Notes: a model not told the origin generated them from the letters alone. Shown: positions 22,251 through 35,868, counted from the first letter of the stretch. The stretch: 64,000 nt of DNA from Adiantum capillus-veneris (GCA_014529385.2 CM043943.1:97494355-97558354); one strand, 5' to 3'. A program made the numbers and translations.

Positions 22251-22439
22251 ACAACTTACTCAGTGTACATGGTGTGTATATAATACAATTACATGATTAC
22301 AAATGCATTAAGAGCTAGTGTCTTAAAATTGTATAACTTGTCAGTATATTGTCTTATAATCCCAGATAGCTATTGTTTTGTACTTTGTAGTAGGTCTCTA
22401 AAATGTATATCTTGTTTGTGTGGCTAACATTGTAGTGTA

Positions 22440-23310
22440 TGCTTATCTTATTAGTGTAACATCAATCCATCTCACTCACACACACTAGAACAGATACTGG
22501 TCCATGTTAACATTAATATGATAGCTAGTTTATAGCGGCCACTCTTACTAACATGTGTGCTAGTTAGCACAAAGTCTATACTAGCTAGAACATAGGTATA
22601 TGCAAACTTGAATACACCTTTGTGTTTTTTAGTATACACATGTGCCAGGAAGAATATATTAATACACATATATTTTTTACTTCTCATTCCCAATGCTTTC
22701 TAGTTAGCATATACGTGTGCTATAGTAACCATAGTAACTATGTGCTTGCTAGCATATTAAAGTATGTTAACTAGCACATAGGTGCATGCCACTTAGTATA
22801 CAATCTTATGTTAGCTATCATAAACGGTATTAGTTAGCATACACATATATGCTAACTATTGTACAAGTGTATATATGTTCGCTAATTCTTATATAGCTGA
22901 TAAGTATATAACAATCATTAACTATTATGTGTATGGAAATTAAGTTTACGATATAGCCATTGACACTTACATATGTGCTAGTTAGCATATTTATTTATGC
23001 TACTCAGCATACAATTTTATGTTTGTTAGCATAAACTTGTGTATTACATATGTGCTAGCTAGCATACAACTGTATCTTAGTTAGCATAAACATTTGTGTT
23101 ATCTAGTATACACATGTATGTTAACACTTGTAAAAGTTTATGACAGCCATTACCTTTTACATATGTGGAAAAAACGTGTATAGTCCAACCAGTTTAGTCT
23201 TACCTATATGCTAGTTAAGATACATGTGTTCTAGCTAGCATATGTGTATGCTACTTAATATATTCCCATATATAACTAGAAAACTTTGTGCTAGTTAGCA
23301 TATACTTTGA
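22440..23310. repeat. Palindrome-rich TAGC repeat region
   Basis: The words GCTAGTTAGCATA and GCTAGCTAGCATAC, and their reverse complements, recur dozens of times at irregular spacing between TATA/CATG-rich linkers. GCTAGCTAGC is itself palindromic. There is no coding potential. It resembles dispersed short inverted repeats rather than a classic tandem satellite. Confidence 0.65.
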
Positions 23311-25630
23311 AGTACTTATGTTGATTTTTTGTGCTTATTGAAAAGGGGTATGTTAGTAGGTCACCGTGATGGACGTCTGTAGCATAGCTATCTGGCACTA
23401 ACATAATGTCAATACTCATGGAAGTGACTCGGATGGGACATGGAGACTCTTTGAGGTTGTCAATCTCAAGAAGTGAACATAACAAGAAAACATACCAACT
23501 TAACAAGAAAACCACCACTTAGTGATGGAAAAATCTATCTATGTCCTACCTCACCACTCTAGGTCATCACGTCATTTTGGCACTTGAACAAACTTGAAAT
23601 GCAATGAAACTTTAGGAGGAGGTCTAAGACACCTAGGGAAACTATCCTACCAAGTATGGTCGCAATCTGAAAAGGTATTAAAATCACAATCGATCATGAA
23701 AAAGGTTCTAAAAACTGCAACCAGTCTATCCAAAAAGGTCACTCTATAGTCTAGGAACACTCTTCTATGGTCAAAACGTCAAAAAACAATGATTTAAGCA
23801 CTCAAAGCTAAAGATTAGGCTCAGTAATGTGTTGTCGCAAACCTCAACAAAATTGACAATGCTTACACTTAATTTAAAGAGAAAGGAGAGAGGAACACAA
23901 TGCAAGTCTCAAAATTTAAAACAAATTACCCAATCATTAGTTGTGATGATTACAAGTTGGAGATTTGTAGTCGCTTGAGCATACGTAGAGGAAAGCTTAT
24001 TTCTCTTCAAAAGAAAAACCTCCTCTCACATTTAAGTTATTGACCTTTATACCTAGGGCTTTCTAAATGGCCAATGGTCGGCTCACATGGGCTTAGAATT
24101 ACATCTTAGTGAACTAACTTGCTACTCTAGAATCAGGGTTTACATAGCGTATCACTACACTAGCTTTGAAAAAAATAAAGTACAAATGTGGTGTCCGACT
24201 AAGTTTTCGGCTAGGTGGACGCCTATTCAGTCAATCCGTCAACATTTTCCCCTTCCTAGCTTGTGTCATCCCTTGACATGACCATGTGAAAGCCTATTGT
24301 TAGGGTTCATGTCAGCTTTGTCTTCAACCTTGTATGCTTTGTCATTGATGATGCTCCCCCCTTCCTTGAGTGATTCATATCTCTTGTGTTCTAGGTGATG
24401 TGTGTGTTGGACTTCAACTATTGAGAAAAATTTGCATCTTGTTGCTCAATCTTCTCTTTTTTGCCACTTTTGGTCGTGAATATGGATTTTGATGTGCTTG
24501 CCTTTGTCGTTCACTTGATCTTGGCCTTGTTCTTGGTGTCCTACAATAATTTTCTAACTTCAATACTATTGAGCTCCTTATGCTTGTTGTTGAGAGATTT
24601 CTTACTGAAGTTGTCATTGTTTGTCCATTGTTTTTGTATGCTATTATTTGTTTTTCCCATGTTTGATGAAGCTTGGTTGTTGTCCTTGAATGTAAGATAT
24701 TCTCTTGATAAGTATGTTGTGATCTACAGCAGCTAAAGCTCCAAGTTGTTGTGGATTGACTTGGGTAGTCATTTCTTTATTACTGATGTATAAAAAAAAG
24801 TGCAAGAAGATGATGATGAGGGTTTCTAGATTAGGGTCTAAAACTTGGATGACCAAAGGAAAAAACCCTGGTGGGAAAAAAGTGCATTTGATATATGTTT
24901 TTATTGGAATTAAGAATTTGAACTTAAAGTACCTGTGTATGCAAGGTGAGTGTTTGGGAGAAACAAAGGAAGAGTGCCTAATGCAAGTGCCAATGTGGGA
25001 CACTCTATATGCATATGAGAAATTTGTCAAGCAAAAGCATGCAGTGTGAAAGATGAAGTTTATGGGTGCTTCAAGGAACAAATGTAGCACATGTGACATC
25101 AAAGGATGTCACCATAGCTTCCACGTTTCCAAGAAAGCTTTTCAATGTAGAAGTTTCTCCACTCATACCTCAGTGTGATTAGTGTGTGAGTGTCTTTTGT
25201 ATTTTCTCCTTTCCTTTTCTAGATGTAGAATACATAGACTTTGACTCTTATGCTCACCTATACCAACATGAGCGACAAAAATAAATATGCTTAACTCTTC
25301 TAGCTTGAGCAACACTTGGAATAGCTAAGATGATTCGACCTTAGAGAATATTACTTGAAGCTTTAGGACTAACGTCTCGCTCATTTAGTGGCTTAGCAAC
25401 CCGACTCTGACTTTTATGCTATGTATTTTCAATGGCGACTTGGACGTACAAGTTCAAGGCTAGAAACCCAATTCCATAAGTTCTTGGAAATTTAGGCCTC
25501 TTTCATTGTGTTGGTCTATGGATGCCACCATTTTTTTTAGTAGGCTGACATACTTTGGATCCTCTTGGCTCGCTTGTCATTTGTTGATACTTTGTTGTGG
25601 AACAAGTACTTCGGTTGTTGTAGTGACTAA
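23311..25630. other. No recognisable gene
   Basis: Unique-looking DNA. A plus-strand frame at about 24,756-25,049, extended downstream by CSTCDIKGCHHSFHVS, has a small Cys/His cluster reminiscent of a zinc-binding module, but I cannot place it in a family. The overlapping minus-strand frame looks like its shadow. Nothing else stands out. Confidence 0.35.
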
Positions 25631-26030
25631 TGGAGTCTTTGCTTTATCTTCCATGAGAAGCGCTTATTGATGTGTGTGGGTTCTTTGTGATTGAGTCCCC
25701 ACTAGCAATTTTTGAACCCACCTTGTCTTTGATCCGTGTGTGATCATCTTTTGCACTTTATCTTTTTTCTTGATGGACACTTGGATTTGGTATCCATACC
25801 TGGGTCTTTCCGTTGTTAAATCCTTGCTTTTGTAGCTAAAGATGAGGTATCCATATGGATATTGTAGCATCCTCGATTATGATTGTCTTTTGTAGGCTCT
25901 TGGTTGTCATTGCTTGCCTTAAGGTGGAGTCTTGTGCTACATGACTGGTGATCTTTGTTGTTCCAGGTTGAGCTACTACTTTGGGTAGCCATATTAGAGT
26001 GTTACCTTCATAAAATCCTTGAGCTTCAAG

Positions 26031-26175
26031 TAGCTTGATTAGAATCATCCACTAGTGCACATATCTTTGTTGGGTAGCTTGATTGAAATCATCCACTAGT
26101 GCACCTATCTTTCTTGGGTAGCTTGATTGGAATCATCCACTAGTGCACCTATCTTTGTTGGGTAGCTTGATTGAA
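26031..26175. repeat. 44-bp tandem repeat
   Basis: TAGCTTGATT begins units at 26,031, 26,075, 26,119 and 26,163, an exact 44-bp spacing. The units share ATCATCCACTAGTGCAC and are almost identical, so this is a recent local expansion inside the retroelement-like remnant. Confidence 0.9.
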
Positions 26176-26234
26176 GTTTGACTTCAACACCCATGCTTCT
26201 GTGTTGCTTGCTTCCTTGAAGGTCTTTTATTTTT

Positions 26235-26445
26235 TGTAGGACTCTTTGGTTGAGGTGAGTCCAGGCTATTACCTTAGGCTTTTTGGCCCAAACATTGTTG
26301 TTTCATTGAAAGTATCCATGAGTAGTGATTGGCTTTTTGTATAACTCTCTGGTTGAGGTGAGTAGGTCCAGGATATTACCTTAGGATTTTTGGCCCAAAC
26401 ATTGTTGTTTTGTTGAAAGTATCCATGAGCAGTGATTGACTCATT
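26235..26445. repeat. Two-copy tandem duplication, about 105 bp
   Basis: TTGAGGTGAG...TTTTTGGCCCAAACATTG and AAAGTATCCATGAG occur twice, near 26,250-26,320 and 26,355-26,430, with high similarity. On the minus strand each copy encodes a short unit with NNNVWAKNPKV or a similar sequence. Confidence 0.8.
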
Positions 26446-29350
26446 TGATGCAACCCACCCGATGACCTTTGATTGTTGAAGTTGAGCCTATGCTTGATGT
26501 ATCCAAACTGGGTCTTTCACTTATATTTGCTGGTTTGATCCAACAACAGGTCAAAATTTTTTGGCTTCTTTCAAAGGATTTTTTGTGATGAAAACTTTGG
26601 TTGATAGACTTTTTGCTTTGGTTTTCTTTGAATTGTTGATGGTGTGGCTCTTGATGTAGAGGCTATGCCAAAAGTTTGATGGAGGATCATTGAAGGTAAA
26701 GTTGTCTTGTAAGGTCAATCTACTTCACTGTTTACCTTAGCCTTATCCTTTTTTGAAATGGTTAGTGGATTCTTTTTTGCATGGATCTGAGATGATTTTG
26801 GGGATTTTGATGGTGTTGTTGTTGAAGCTTTTTCTTGTGGTTGAAAGAATATGTCCCTCTAGATTTCTGTTAGGACCATACTCTCTTTGATGTGCTGGGA
26901 GTCAATTATGTGGAAAGTATCCTTGTACTCTCCCCAGTACTCAACTTGAGTATGACTTCTATCACTCCAAACATATGTATTGTTGTTTTAGAGCTTGTGT
27001 ATATTGTTTCTTCCAGCTTGGTGATTGGTGGCTCTTCCATCATTATCCATGTCCCATAAGACATTAAATTCTTTGTTGTATCTGGATCTATCACAACTAA
27101 ACATGTGATTTTGAAACATTTTTCTCCAAATATACTAAATTTGATCACTGTTGGGGAGACACTTGATCTTCTATGTTATCCTTGTTCTTATCTCGATCTT
27201 GAGTTTGTTGAACCTTTGATGTCAAACTTGGGAAACTCTTTTTCTTCATTTGCTTTCATTTTTGCCTTTTTTAGAGTCAACTTATTTGAAACAACTTTTG
27301 TCGATTCTTTGGGTATGTCAAAGATGACATAATCTGTTGGTTTCTCTACTTCCTTTGTTTGTGCTTTGACATCATGAAAGATGACATAGGTATCCGTGTC
27401 ACCTTTTCTGCTTTCATACTCACAAACCTCATTAGCTTCCTTCAACACCTTTATTATAAAACAAAAATTTATTTCATAGACATTCCCATTACAAAACTTC
27501 ACAGCTGTTATTTTGTTCATGCACACATCTAGAGTCGCCAACACCTTCTCCAACTCTTCTGGAAACGGTTCTTTCATGTAATAGTTATCTTCTACAGAGC
27601 GCTCTAGGATGCAATCTTCCTTTCTTAGGCTCTTGCATTCCGATGCACCGCACATCCAAATATACACATGCTTCACTATCCAAGCAGGTTATTGTGTTTC
27701 TCAATTCATAGTTACAGTAAAGTGTTCCACTGGGCTCGATTTAGATCTCTGTAAATATGGTCCTTTGTGCTGACCCATGTTGTGACACCCTTATGCCACA
27801 AGTGGAGATGGTCATAGCACCAATCTTTAACCATTTTTAGTTGGATGCATGAATGGTCAGCCCAAAATAACCTCAAAATTGTTTCCTTTTTCAAAGTCAA
27901 TTACAAAAAAATTGTTCTAATATTCTATTTCGCAAGAGGATACAATAATTTGTTTTGGAGTCCCTAAGGCCTCTCTACATATCCGTTTGCTAGTTTCAAC
28001 TTCATACACATTTTTTTGAGATCTAGTCTTCACCATTTCTCCTAGATTCCCTTTGTAGAAATGGCATTCCAACCCTACTATCAAGTATGGTTATCATTTT
28101 TACTCCTTTGTACTCGAGTGATAGGATGGTGTTCCCTTCTTCTCCTTTGCAATAGTCGCCCACCTTTTTTGGTCTCTGAGATTGAGTTTTACCCCTATTG
28201 TCATTTGAGGGTTTTCATGTGAAGGGATTTTCAACCCCATCTTTTTCAACTCTTTTCCCATTTGGCCCCATAGATGCGGTGTAGTTTTTAGCAACTCTCA
28301 AAGAGAAAATGTGCATTATATAGGAGAAGACATCAATTCGTGCAATATTTTGGTATCCATCATTTTTGGTGTAGCTTTCTACTAAGAAGGTATGACTCTA
28401 ACCTTAAATTTTGTTTCATGTTCTCCTATGAAATATGGCAAAGTCTGTAGAGAGTGTGGTTTTCTCTCCTTAGATACTATAGACCCGACATCTTTGTATA
28501 GAGATTGTATGTCTCCTTGAAAAACTTCATGTTCCATGTTGATTTCAGGGATAGGTGCTAGCTATAAAGTAGCACAACCATCTTTGTGGTTTTTGTTTGT
28601 CTCCCATAAAGATTGTGGACACAACTCGTCCACTTCAAGAACCGGAGGCATTCAATGTGTTTGCAAAAATATTTGACGTAGTCCATGGTTCTTCGTTGTC
28701 CACTTTTGCACGTTTGATTTTATTGTCTGGATTCTTGGTGCAATGTACAGGCAGATGAGCCCTTCCACAACGATCACATCATCCTTGTATTTTGAGTTGT
28801 TCACCTTCATTGTTTTCCTCGAGCACATTTGAATTTACCTTTTCACGCACATGATCTACTTGCTTTGGAGTTTTCAAGGTGTCTGGTTGTATTAGAGCTT
28901 GATCTTGTTTTATGAGTTGTTTGCACATTTCCATCCGCTTTGTTTCAAATTTTGGATGTGGATATGTCAATAATATTTGTTCTAATGTTTGATTGGGTTT
29001 CAATCTAGCCTCGTAAGCTTGCAACATGGCATCTAAGTGCTCACTCACTTTCCCAACCAAGACTGGACCTCTTGATGACATTGTCGATGATTTGCCTTTT
29101 TTTGTTGGTTCCCTATATTCCTTTTCTTATTTCAGCTACTCTTTGGCTTGTTGCAGCTTGGTTCCTAGGGTGGTTTTCTCCTTCAACCTTTTGGATTTGA
29201 TTCTGTCTTGTTTATATTTCCATGATTTTCTTCCAATTCTCATTGATATGTTCTCAATTTTTGTTTGAGGTGGAAATATGTTTTCCTGCGCGGATCGGCT
29301 TGGAGAAGGCATCACTTCTACAACGTGCATTGTTGCTTTCCCCTTGTAGT

Positions 29351-31860
29351 GTGGATTCCTAGCAAATTGTTTTAGTAGATGGTCTCTTTCACAATCATTT
29401 CACAAAATCCAAATATTTATATATGTTGACCCTTGTTCAGACAACCTCATGTCCAACGGTCACTTCCACCTTCATATCGTGGACCTTCTTGTTGCATAGC
29501 TGGTGGTGTAGCCAATGGTATTTCTTGCCTGGTAAGAATGGTCTTTGATCCATACTCTTGATTGTCTATGAGCATGAGCATATTTTTGTCCATGGATTAC
29601 TGATTTCTTGGGGGTTGTGGCATATACTTAGCTGGTTGAATGTAGTTGAGAGTAGTTGACTACTACTCTGCCATTGTTCAAAAGAGGTGGTTCTTTCCCT
29701 AACATATGTTGTGGTCTAGGCTGAGTGTTACACCATGGGGTGGAATGATCCCCTCCATTCTAGTCACAATAATCAAGCCGCCCGAGAGGGACCTCCCCCA
29801 TTATTATAAATGAGAGTTACAAATCAATGTATTGAATTGAATAATACAATTGTCTATAGGATTTACCCAATGTAAAGACTTTGATATTTTTTTTTGAGCC
29901 CGTTTGCAAAAACAAAATTGTGCTCAAATTTTTTTTGAAAAAAACATTTGTATTCATTTTTGTATGTATGATGATTACAAATGTGCTCTACAGCTTCGTT
30001 ACAAAATTGGAGTTTAAAACATCATGATGCTTTGTGTGAGTTGCCTTTTTCGATTAGGAGTTGCACAACACCAAAATTAGTCGGAAATCATTTATCTCCT
30101 CACAGACTATCTCCTTCTTCTTTCTCTAATGGACCTGTACAAGAGTTAATTCAATATCTAGATTAAACCAAAATATTTTGACAAGGACAAACAAGTAGGT
30201 AGTATATGCAAAATATACTACCTTTTGCATGTTGCACTGGAAAAGAAATTTTTGAGGCAGGTCAACCTTATTCTCCAAGTCCTCGTGCACCTGCGGTAGT
30301 GTCACATTTCCTTAAATGCTAAGAACGGTCAACGGGTTAGGTCCACACCACATCTCAAGCATCCTTAAAGGATTATTCATATTATCATGAAAATCATGAT
30401 CAACAGCTACCAAATGACCATTCACTCAATGCCACCTTATGCAGTGGAAGGAAGCTATGAAGTTCTTAGAAGCTATCATGTCTACACAAAATAGACTTCT
30501 TATCTACCCTGCACAAGATGCCATCAGAACAATAGACATCCCAAGAATTATCCAAAAATTGAGGCATTTCTTTGACTTATACATTAGTATAGTTGCAGTC
30601 TTCCTAAGGTCCTCATCATGAAAGAAGTCGATGAACACATGCACACGTAGCAGCCTACTTGCAATATTTGATCTTAAGAAATTTTGTATTTCTTGATAAA
30701 CCTTTAGTCTTAAACACTTGAATGTTTGAAAGTAAGGGATTGGCCATTGTGGACTCTCATTTGGTGGAAGTGAGAGATATTGTAGAGTGACAAAGCCAGG
30801 CGCAAAATGCAGTGCATTGTAAAAGTGGTAGAAAAAAAAAACCCTTTTAGACAAGTCTCTTCTAGTTATAGATTAGGTTGCTCACCCATACATAGAATGC
30901 ATATAATGCAATCCATCAGCTGCAAAAATTCTTTCTCCAAGGGAGAGATATTTGCAATAGACAAATTAAACAAAAGTTAAAGTGTGAATATAAAAATATT
31001 TAGTGGAGGTTAGAAAATGCATAGTTTGGTTAGTGAGTTGGAAATCATGTCAAAACTGATCTTAGATGCAACTTTGAGTGCATATATGTGTGTTCAATTG
31101 ACTATTTTTCATGTGTGTGAGAAGCAAAAGTCTTTCACCTTGCCTTTGTAACCGGTCACAAACTTGTTTCTCGTGCGCTTTCTCTTTCTCGTATATAGGA
31201 GAATCAAACTTCCAATGGTAATGGTGGTGGAAAGCCAACAAACATTGTCCAAATCAAAAGTGTTGAATATTTTCACAAACTTAATACTTGCGGATGGTCA
31301 TTGAGGTCTTTTGTCCTCCATTAGTACTTTTTTTATGTCGTTAAGATGTAGCGTAAAGAAGAGAGAAGGAGAGTGTTTCATAATAGTAAAGTGGGTGCAA
31401 GAGGATGGGAACGAGCAAGAATACAATAAAATATCTCATATTAAGAAATTTCACACAATTGCATTGTGTGAATTATGTTACATTTGTCCTATATTTGATT
31501 CTGATAGAAGAGAGATTCGAGCAAATTGCAACATATATTATTATTAAAACTTTTGAAACAACTAAAAATGATTTTTTGAAAATGCCAAAATTTGACATAA
31601 AAATAAGAAAAAATCCTGAGAGATACCCCTCCCTAGGGGTCTATGCACAAAATATACAATTTTCAATATACATCAGAGTTGCGGAAGCATTTGCATAGGG
31701 CGGGAGTTCTCAGCGCCTGACCAAGCATGGAGTTTAGGCCATGAGCCAGACTGCATCTAGAGGTACCTAGCGACTAGTACTATCCTTGAATGGGTGTTAT
31801 GAATGAAAGCATACTCAAGAAAAATATAACATTTGGAGGGTGAATATATGTGTACACCGT
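29351..31860. other. Mostly featureless, with one unrecognised minus-strand frame
   Basis: A 116-codon minus-strand frame (30,854-30,504) reads PNESPQWPIPYFQTFKCLRL and VHVFIDFFHDEDLRK. The composition looks like former coding sequence, but I do not recognise the family, and it fades into stops on both sides. No other feature is supported in the rest of the stretch. Confidence 0.3.
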
Positions 31861-31866
31861 GTTGCG

Positions 31867-31869
<3 letters not shown>

Positions 31870-31923
<54 letters not shown>
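31870..31923. repeat. GA microsatellite
   Basis: An uninterrupted GA dinucleotide run of about 50 bp. The Ser-Leu reading frames across it on the minus strand are artefacts. Confidence 0.95.
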
Positions 31924-34900
31924 AGAGAGAATATAGTGGAGGGTGAAATAGAGTGCACAGAGACATGAGAAATTGACAACAAAGAATATTTAAATGCCCA
32001 TCTAAATGGAGCAGACAACCATGTATTACTGCAATGATAAAATCTGGGTATACCATAACATCAAAACGTTTATGAAAAAATAACTAGCAGAGCACCGGAC
32101 CCTGTGTAGGGATCGACTGGTCGACCCATCGACTTCCACTCTACTACGGACAGAGAGAATTTCACTTCACTGAGAGCAAGCCAGAACACCTCCATCCTAC
32201 CTGAGCTAGACATAGGTGAGGCCGCTTCGCCTCCCTCCATGAACGCGAGCTCTGAAAGGATCCCAAATACTAGCAGGTGGTAGGGTATCAACACCAACCA
32301 TATCAGTTTAGGCACCCCGCCTCTTCAATGCCCAGCATCGAGTGTTTAGGCAAAGCCAAGGAAAGATCCCCGATGCGTTAGCCATGTAGGTCATTCAACC
32401 CCCGATGCACTAACCGTGTAGATGAGCCTAAAGAGAAGAAGACCTAGGCAACACCCGTGATCCAGTAAAGCCCCAGGTCAGTGACCCTTTAGTCTAAGGC
32501 TAAGCGATGTAGGTGATCCTAGTCTTGTAGCAATGCTGCCATTAGAAACATAACACATGAGTTCAATCACAATAGCACTTCCCAGATGCACAAACAATCC
32601 TTTTCCAAACAGTTAGATTGTACAGCGTCTCTATCCTTACACGTCTATCATACCCATTTTGATCACTTCATGATCCAATCAAAAACCATAAACCGTAAAC
32701 CATAATCCAATCACATCACACGGGTGAGCTCTCCATCCTAATTGGGTGAGGCACGACCAAATTTTGCATAACCATTTTAGAACATAACATGGCTGCAAAA
32801 ATTTCGGCAGCATAACCCAATCTAGAAAAAAAACCATAAGCCACACCACCTTCCACCATAAAATATCAACCATAATCCATGAGGGAATTTCAGCCCTTAA
32901 CCATAAATCATAATCACACTGAACCAACTCCCACACTTGGAGTTTGACATATCCCCCCTGCAATCAATGGGAGTCTACACACATGTGACCCTTAAGATGT
33001 GATTCTTTCATGCATAAAAAGAGTTAGACTAGCGACTAATCATGATATTAAAAATCCAATTTTGACAACATCCAACCATGCCAAGTTGATGTATCACATC
33101 TGCACTTCACCACTCTAGCACATAGAGCTACTTTTGACCTAAAAAGGTGGAAAGCAATCATAACCATGCATATGAGGCATCCACATAAATCCATGAGGTA
33201 CCATACATCATATGATAACATTCCAACACCATAAACATGATGCAAAACAACTCCGACCTTTAGGTCAACCATAAACCATAACTTCACACATGTGCAAAAC
33301 ACAACTTTTTGACATTTTTGGGAGTATGCAAAACATGTAAATGAAAGTGTTTGACGTCAATCCAATGCATCAATTTCAGCTCTATAATGTAGACTATCAC
33401 TCCTTCATGTCACTTTGACCATATGATACTCATACAACAAACGGTAACCCCAAAAGAAAGTCAATTTATTCATATCTGCCTATGCGGTTCGAAATGTTTA
33501 ACCATATACTCTCATGCAAGTTAGGGCCATCTAATAATTGAAACCAAATCACCAAAAAAAACCATAAAACATATCAAAACGGCTCGGTTAACTCACGACG
33601 TCATATGGTATCCCCCTTTGATAGCACTCCTACACATGTAGGTAAAACTGATAATAGAGTGATTAATAACTCGCATTCCCGAAGGGATAACGAAGACCTA
33701 AATTCATTTACCATCAAGTTTCATCAAGCTTTTCAATTGGTTAAGTGGGTTTGCCCATCCAGTGAATCTATATAGTAGTTCTCCAAGGAGCCTGGAATCA
33801 AAAATTTTGGTTATGTACTGGGCAACAATCTGTTTTTTGACCATATCTCTTAGCTCGTGCGTGTTTTTCACATGACACATAAGAGAGAAAATGTTTTAAA
33901 TGGTGTTTTATCTATGGTATAAAGGGTTCAAGCTGATTCATAACAGTTCGTGGCTTATGACCAAAACAGTATTCCTACTGCTTCTATGTCGTGAAATGAA
34001 AAGTGCTTCTTTATGCACGTGCGACACCATAACGCATCATGTGCCTAAATCAACGTGTATAACATGATGAAACAATCATGAGACAACATTGTATGTACTT
34101 AGTTAATCCATACATGCACTCGTATGCAAAAAAAAATCACCGAGAGGGTGACTACGCAAAAAAATGACATCGAGAGAGAGATGATGACTATGGAGTTTAT
34201 GTTTTCTCACCGTGCTTTAGAATCGATTAGGGGTTGCCAATAGGCTTCTTGCTTTGCTGCAAGAGAGCAGTGATGAGAGCTACGTAGAGGTATCCACCAC
34301 GAAAACTTCCGGAGAGCGCGTACGCCGTGAAACGAGAGAGGGATAATAAGCAAATAGAGAGAGTGTCTCCTTCTTCTTCTTCTTCACGAGAGAGAAGAGT
34401 TTATGGAGATGGTAATGAAGATCTTGCACCACTTCATATAATAGATAAGTAATTCTGACATCAAGGCATGAGAGCGTCTGTGTCTAAGAGTGTATCTATC
34501 TTTCGCAAAGTGAAAGAAGAGAGGTCTTTATATAAGCTCTCAAGGCCAAAAGCCCTAGCTAAGAATAGAGTGAGCAAGGAGAGACAAGTTCACGCATGTT
34601 CGTAGCTTTTTATTTTTTTTGAGGACACAGATTTCGACACGCGATTTAGAGACTCTAAGAAGAATCTTGGCTTCCAAGAAAAGAGTTCTAAACTAATCTC
34701 CTCCTCTCTTTTTTAAAAAGACTCTTTCTTTCCAAAAAACAAGCCTTTGCTTTTTGGTGGTCAACTCTCCCACTTACCATTCAATTTTTACATAATTTGA
34801 CCATCCAAACAATATTTAACCAACTAATGGAAACCGTAGCTAGACTATGCCACACCATAACATCTCGACATAATTATGACTTTCCAATACTGTCAAAATC

Positions 34901-35595
34901 AAAAATTCGACAAAATAGATATTGGAAGTTATTTTTTTATTTTTAAAAGAGACCCAAAAATTGGGGATCTTACAAATCCAGCTATTGTTATGATAGCTTG
35001 CCATCCATTTTGGTTGCGCAATACTCTATCTCTACTAGCGCTAAAAGGACCAAATTTGAGTCCAAACTTTTTCTAATGTCAACAGCTACTAGAGACTGGG
35101 AATCTATTAAGCCTAACCACCCCTGTAGTGCAACGTGGTGGTCAGTAGCAGCCAGGGGTGAGCAATCTAGTTATATTCCCTATGCCACTCCCTACAATGA
35201 GATATGAAGGTCAGTAATTTCCAGTATTGAAGTAAGGTCGACATAGGCAAGGATGTGAATCAAACTTGTAAAGTGACCCTAAGGTGTCTTAAAAGTGCTA
35301 CAACAAAACAACATACAAAATTCTTAGATAAAATATATTTTTTAAATTGGTTAGATAATTACTTGCTAACTGCAAGAGATGTAGATATAGAAGGAGAAAA
35401 TGCAGCAAGAAAAATATCAAAGCGTTTGTTCAATCGGAATATATTTCAATCAAACAATAGTTGGATCAAAATATAGTTCATGCGGATATACATATATAAT
35501 ATGAGTATACTACATATAATGACATATTACACGTACATTTTTTAATATAGAAGAATACTAATGTAGCCTAGCTCTTGAGTATGATCTTATTCTCT
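31924..35595. other. No recognisable gene; CCATAA-rich noncoding DNA
   Basis: Between about 32,670 and 33,560 the words CCATAAACCATAA and CATAATCCA recur loosely. A block with GATGCGTTAGCCATGTAGGT and a near-repeat (about 32,370-32,420) lies just before it. This could be the noncoding interior or LTR of a retroelement, but I found no primer site, polypurine tract or paired LTR. Short open frames show no domain. Confidence 0.4.
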
Positions 35596-35599
35596 TAGT

Positions 35600-35752
35600 C
35601 ATTTTGTAGAAACCATCTCCCAACATTCTTTGAATAAGAGTAGACACTCCATCTTCATCTTTTGAGTTGCATAGTTATTTTCATTGAGCTTTTCAGCTCC
35701 CTTCAAGTGTAGGTTGTGTAGACTTGGTGCCATCTTGATACCATGTGAAAAT
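35600..35752 (-). pseudogene. Copia gag start with primer-binding site
   Basis: On the minus strand ATGGTATCAAGATGGCACC (about 35,743-35,725) resembles the initiator-Met tRNA primer site of copia elements (TGGTATCAGAGC). The frame that follows reads MAPSLHNLHLKGAEKLNENN, then YATQKMKMECLLLFKECWEM, ending at 35,599. That is the start of a copia gag, with Gln where the family has Trp in NYATW. Only the LTR end, primer site and first 45 codons survive. The large inverted-repeat transposon begins about 95 bp upstream of it. Confidence 0.65.
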
Positions 35753-35780
35753 ATGGGGGGGACAAAGGGATGTGATATTT

Positions 35781-35788
35781 GTGCCAAG

Positions 35789-35837
<49 letters not shown>
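35781..35837. repeat. CA microsatellite next to the left inverted repeat
   Basis: A CA run ends in CACATATATATAT immediately before the GGGTGG tip of the large inverted-repeat element. Confidence 0.95.
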
Positions 35838-35846
<9 letters not shown>

Positions 35847-35868
35847 GGGTGGATGCATGAATAGGTGG
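35838..35868 (+). repeat. Left terminal inverted repeat
   Basis: GGGTGGATGCATGAATAGG plus TGG, preceded by an AT tract. Just inside lie ACTACCTGTGTC and the first GGTAGCTACC palindrome (about 35,903-35,912). Confidence 0.85.

Larger units (their letters stand above)
25640..29350 (-). pseudogene. Degenerate LTR-retroelement gag-protease remnant
   Basis: On the minus strand a frame at 29,081-28,779 (EHLDAMLQAYEARLKPNQTL) ends at TGA. It is followed in frame by CDRCGRAHLPVHC, a zinc-knuckle-like CX2CX3HX4C. Further downstream (about 28,000-27,820) comes FFVIDFEKGNNFEVILGWPF, which looks like the flap and terminal part of a retropepsin (cf. VILGRPF). A longer open frame (27,676-27,188) is lysine- and glutamate-rich with no family I recognise. 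Beyond it (26.6-25.7 kb) short Trp-containing units such as TLIWLPKVVA and VWAKNPKV repeat. No reverse transcriptase is visible. I read it as a gag-protease-only or heavily decayed element. LTRs were not identified. Confidence 0.5.

Noticed and set aside
32070-33302. Minus-strand frames in the CCATAA-rich region
   Set aside because: Composition follows the loose TTATGG words, and no family motif or splice logic is visible.
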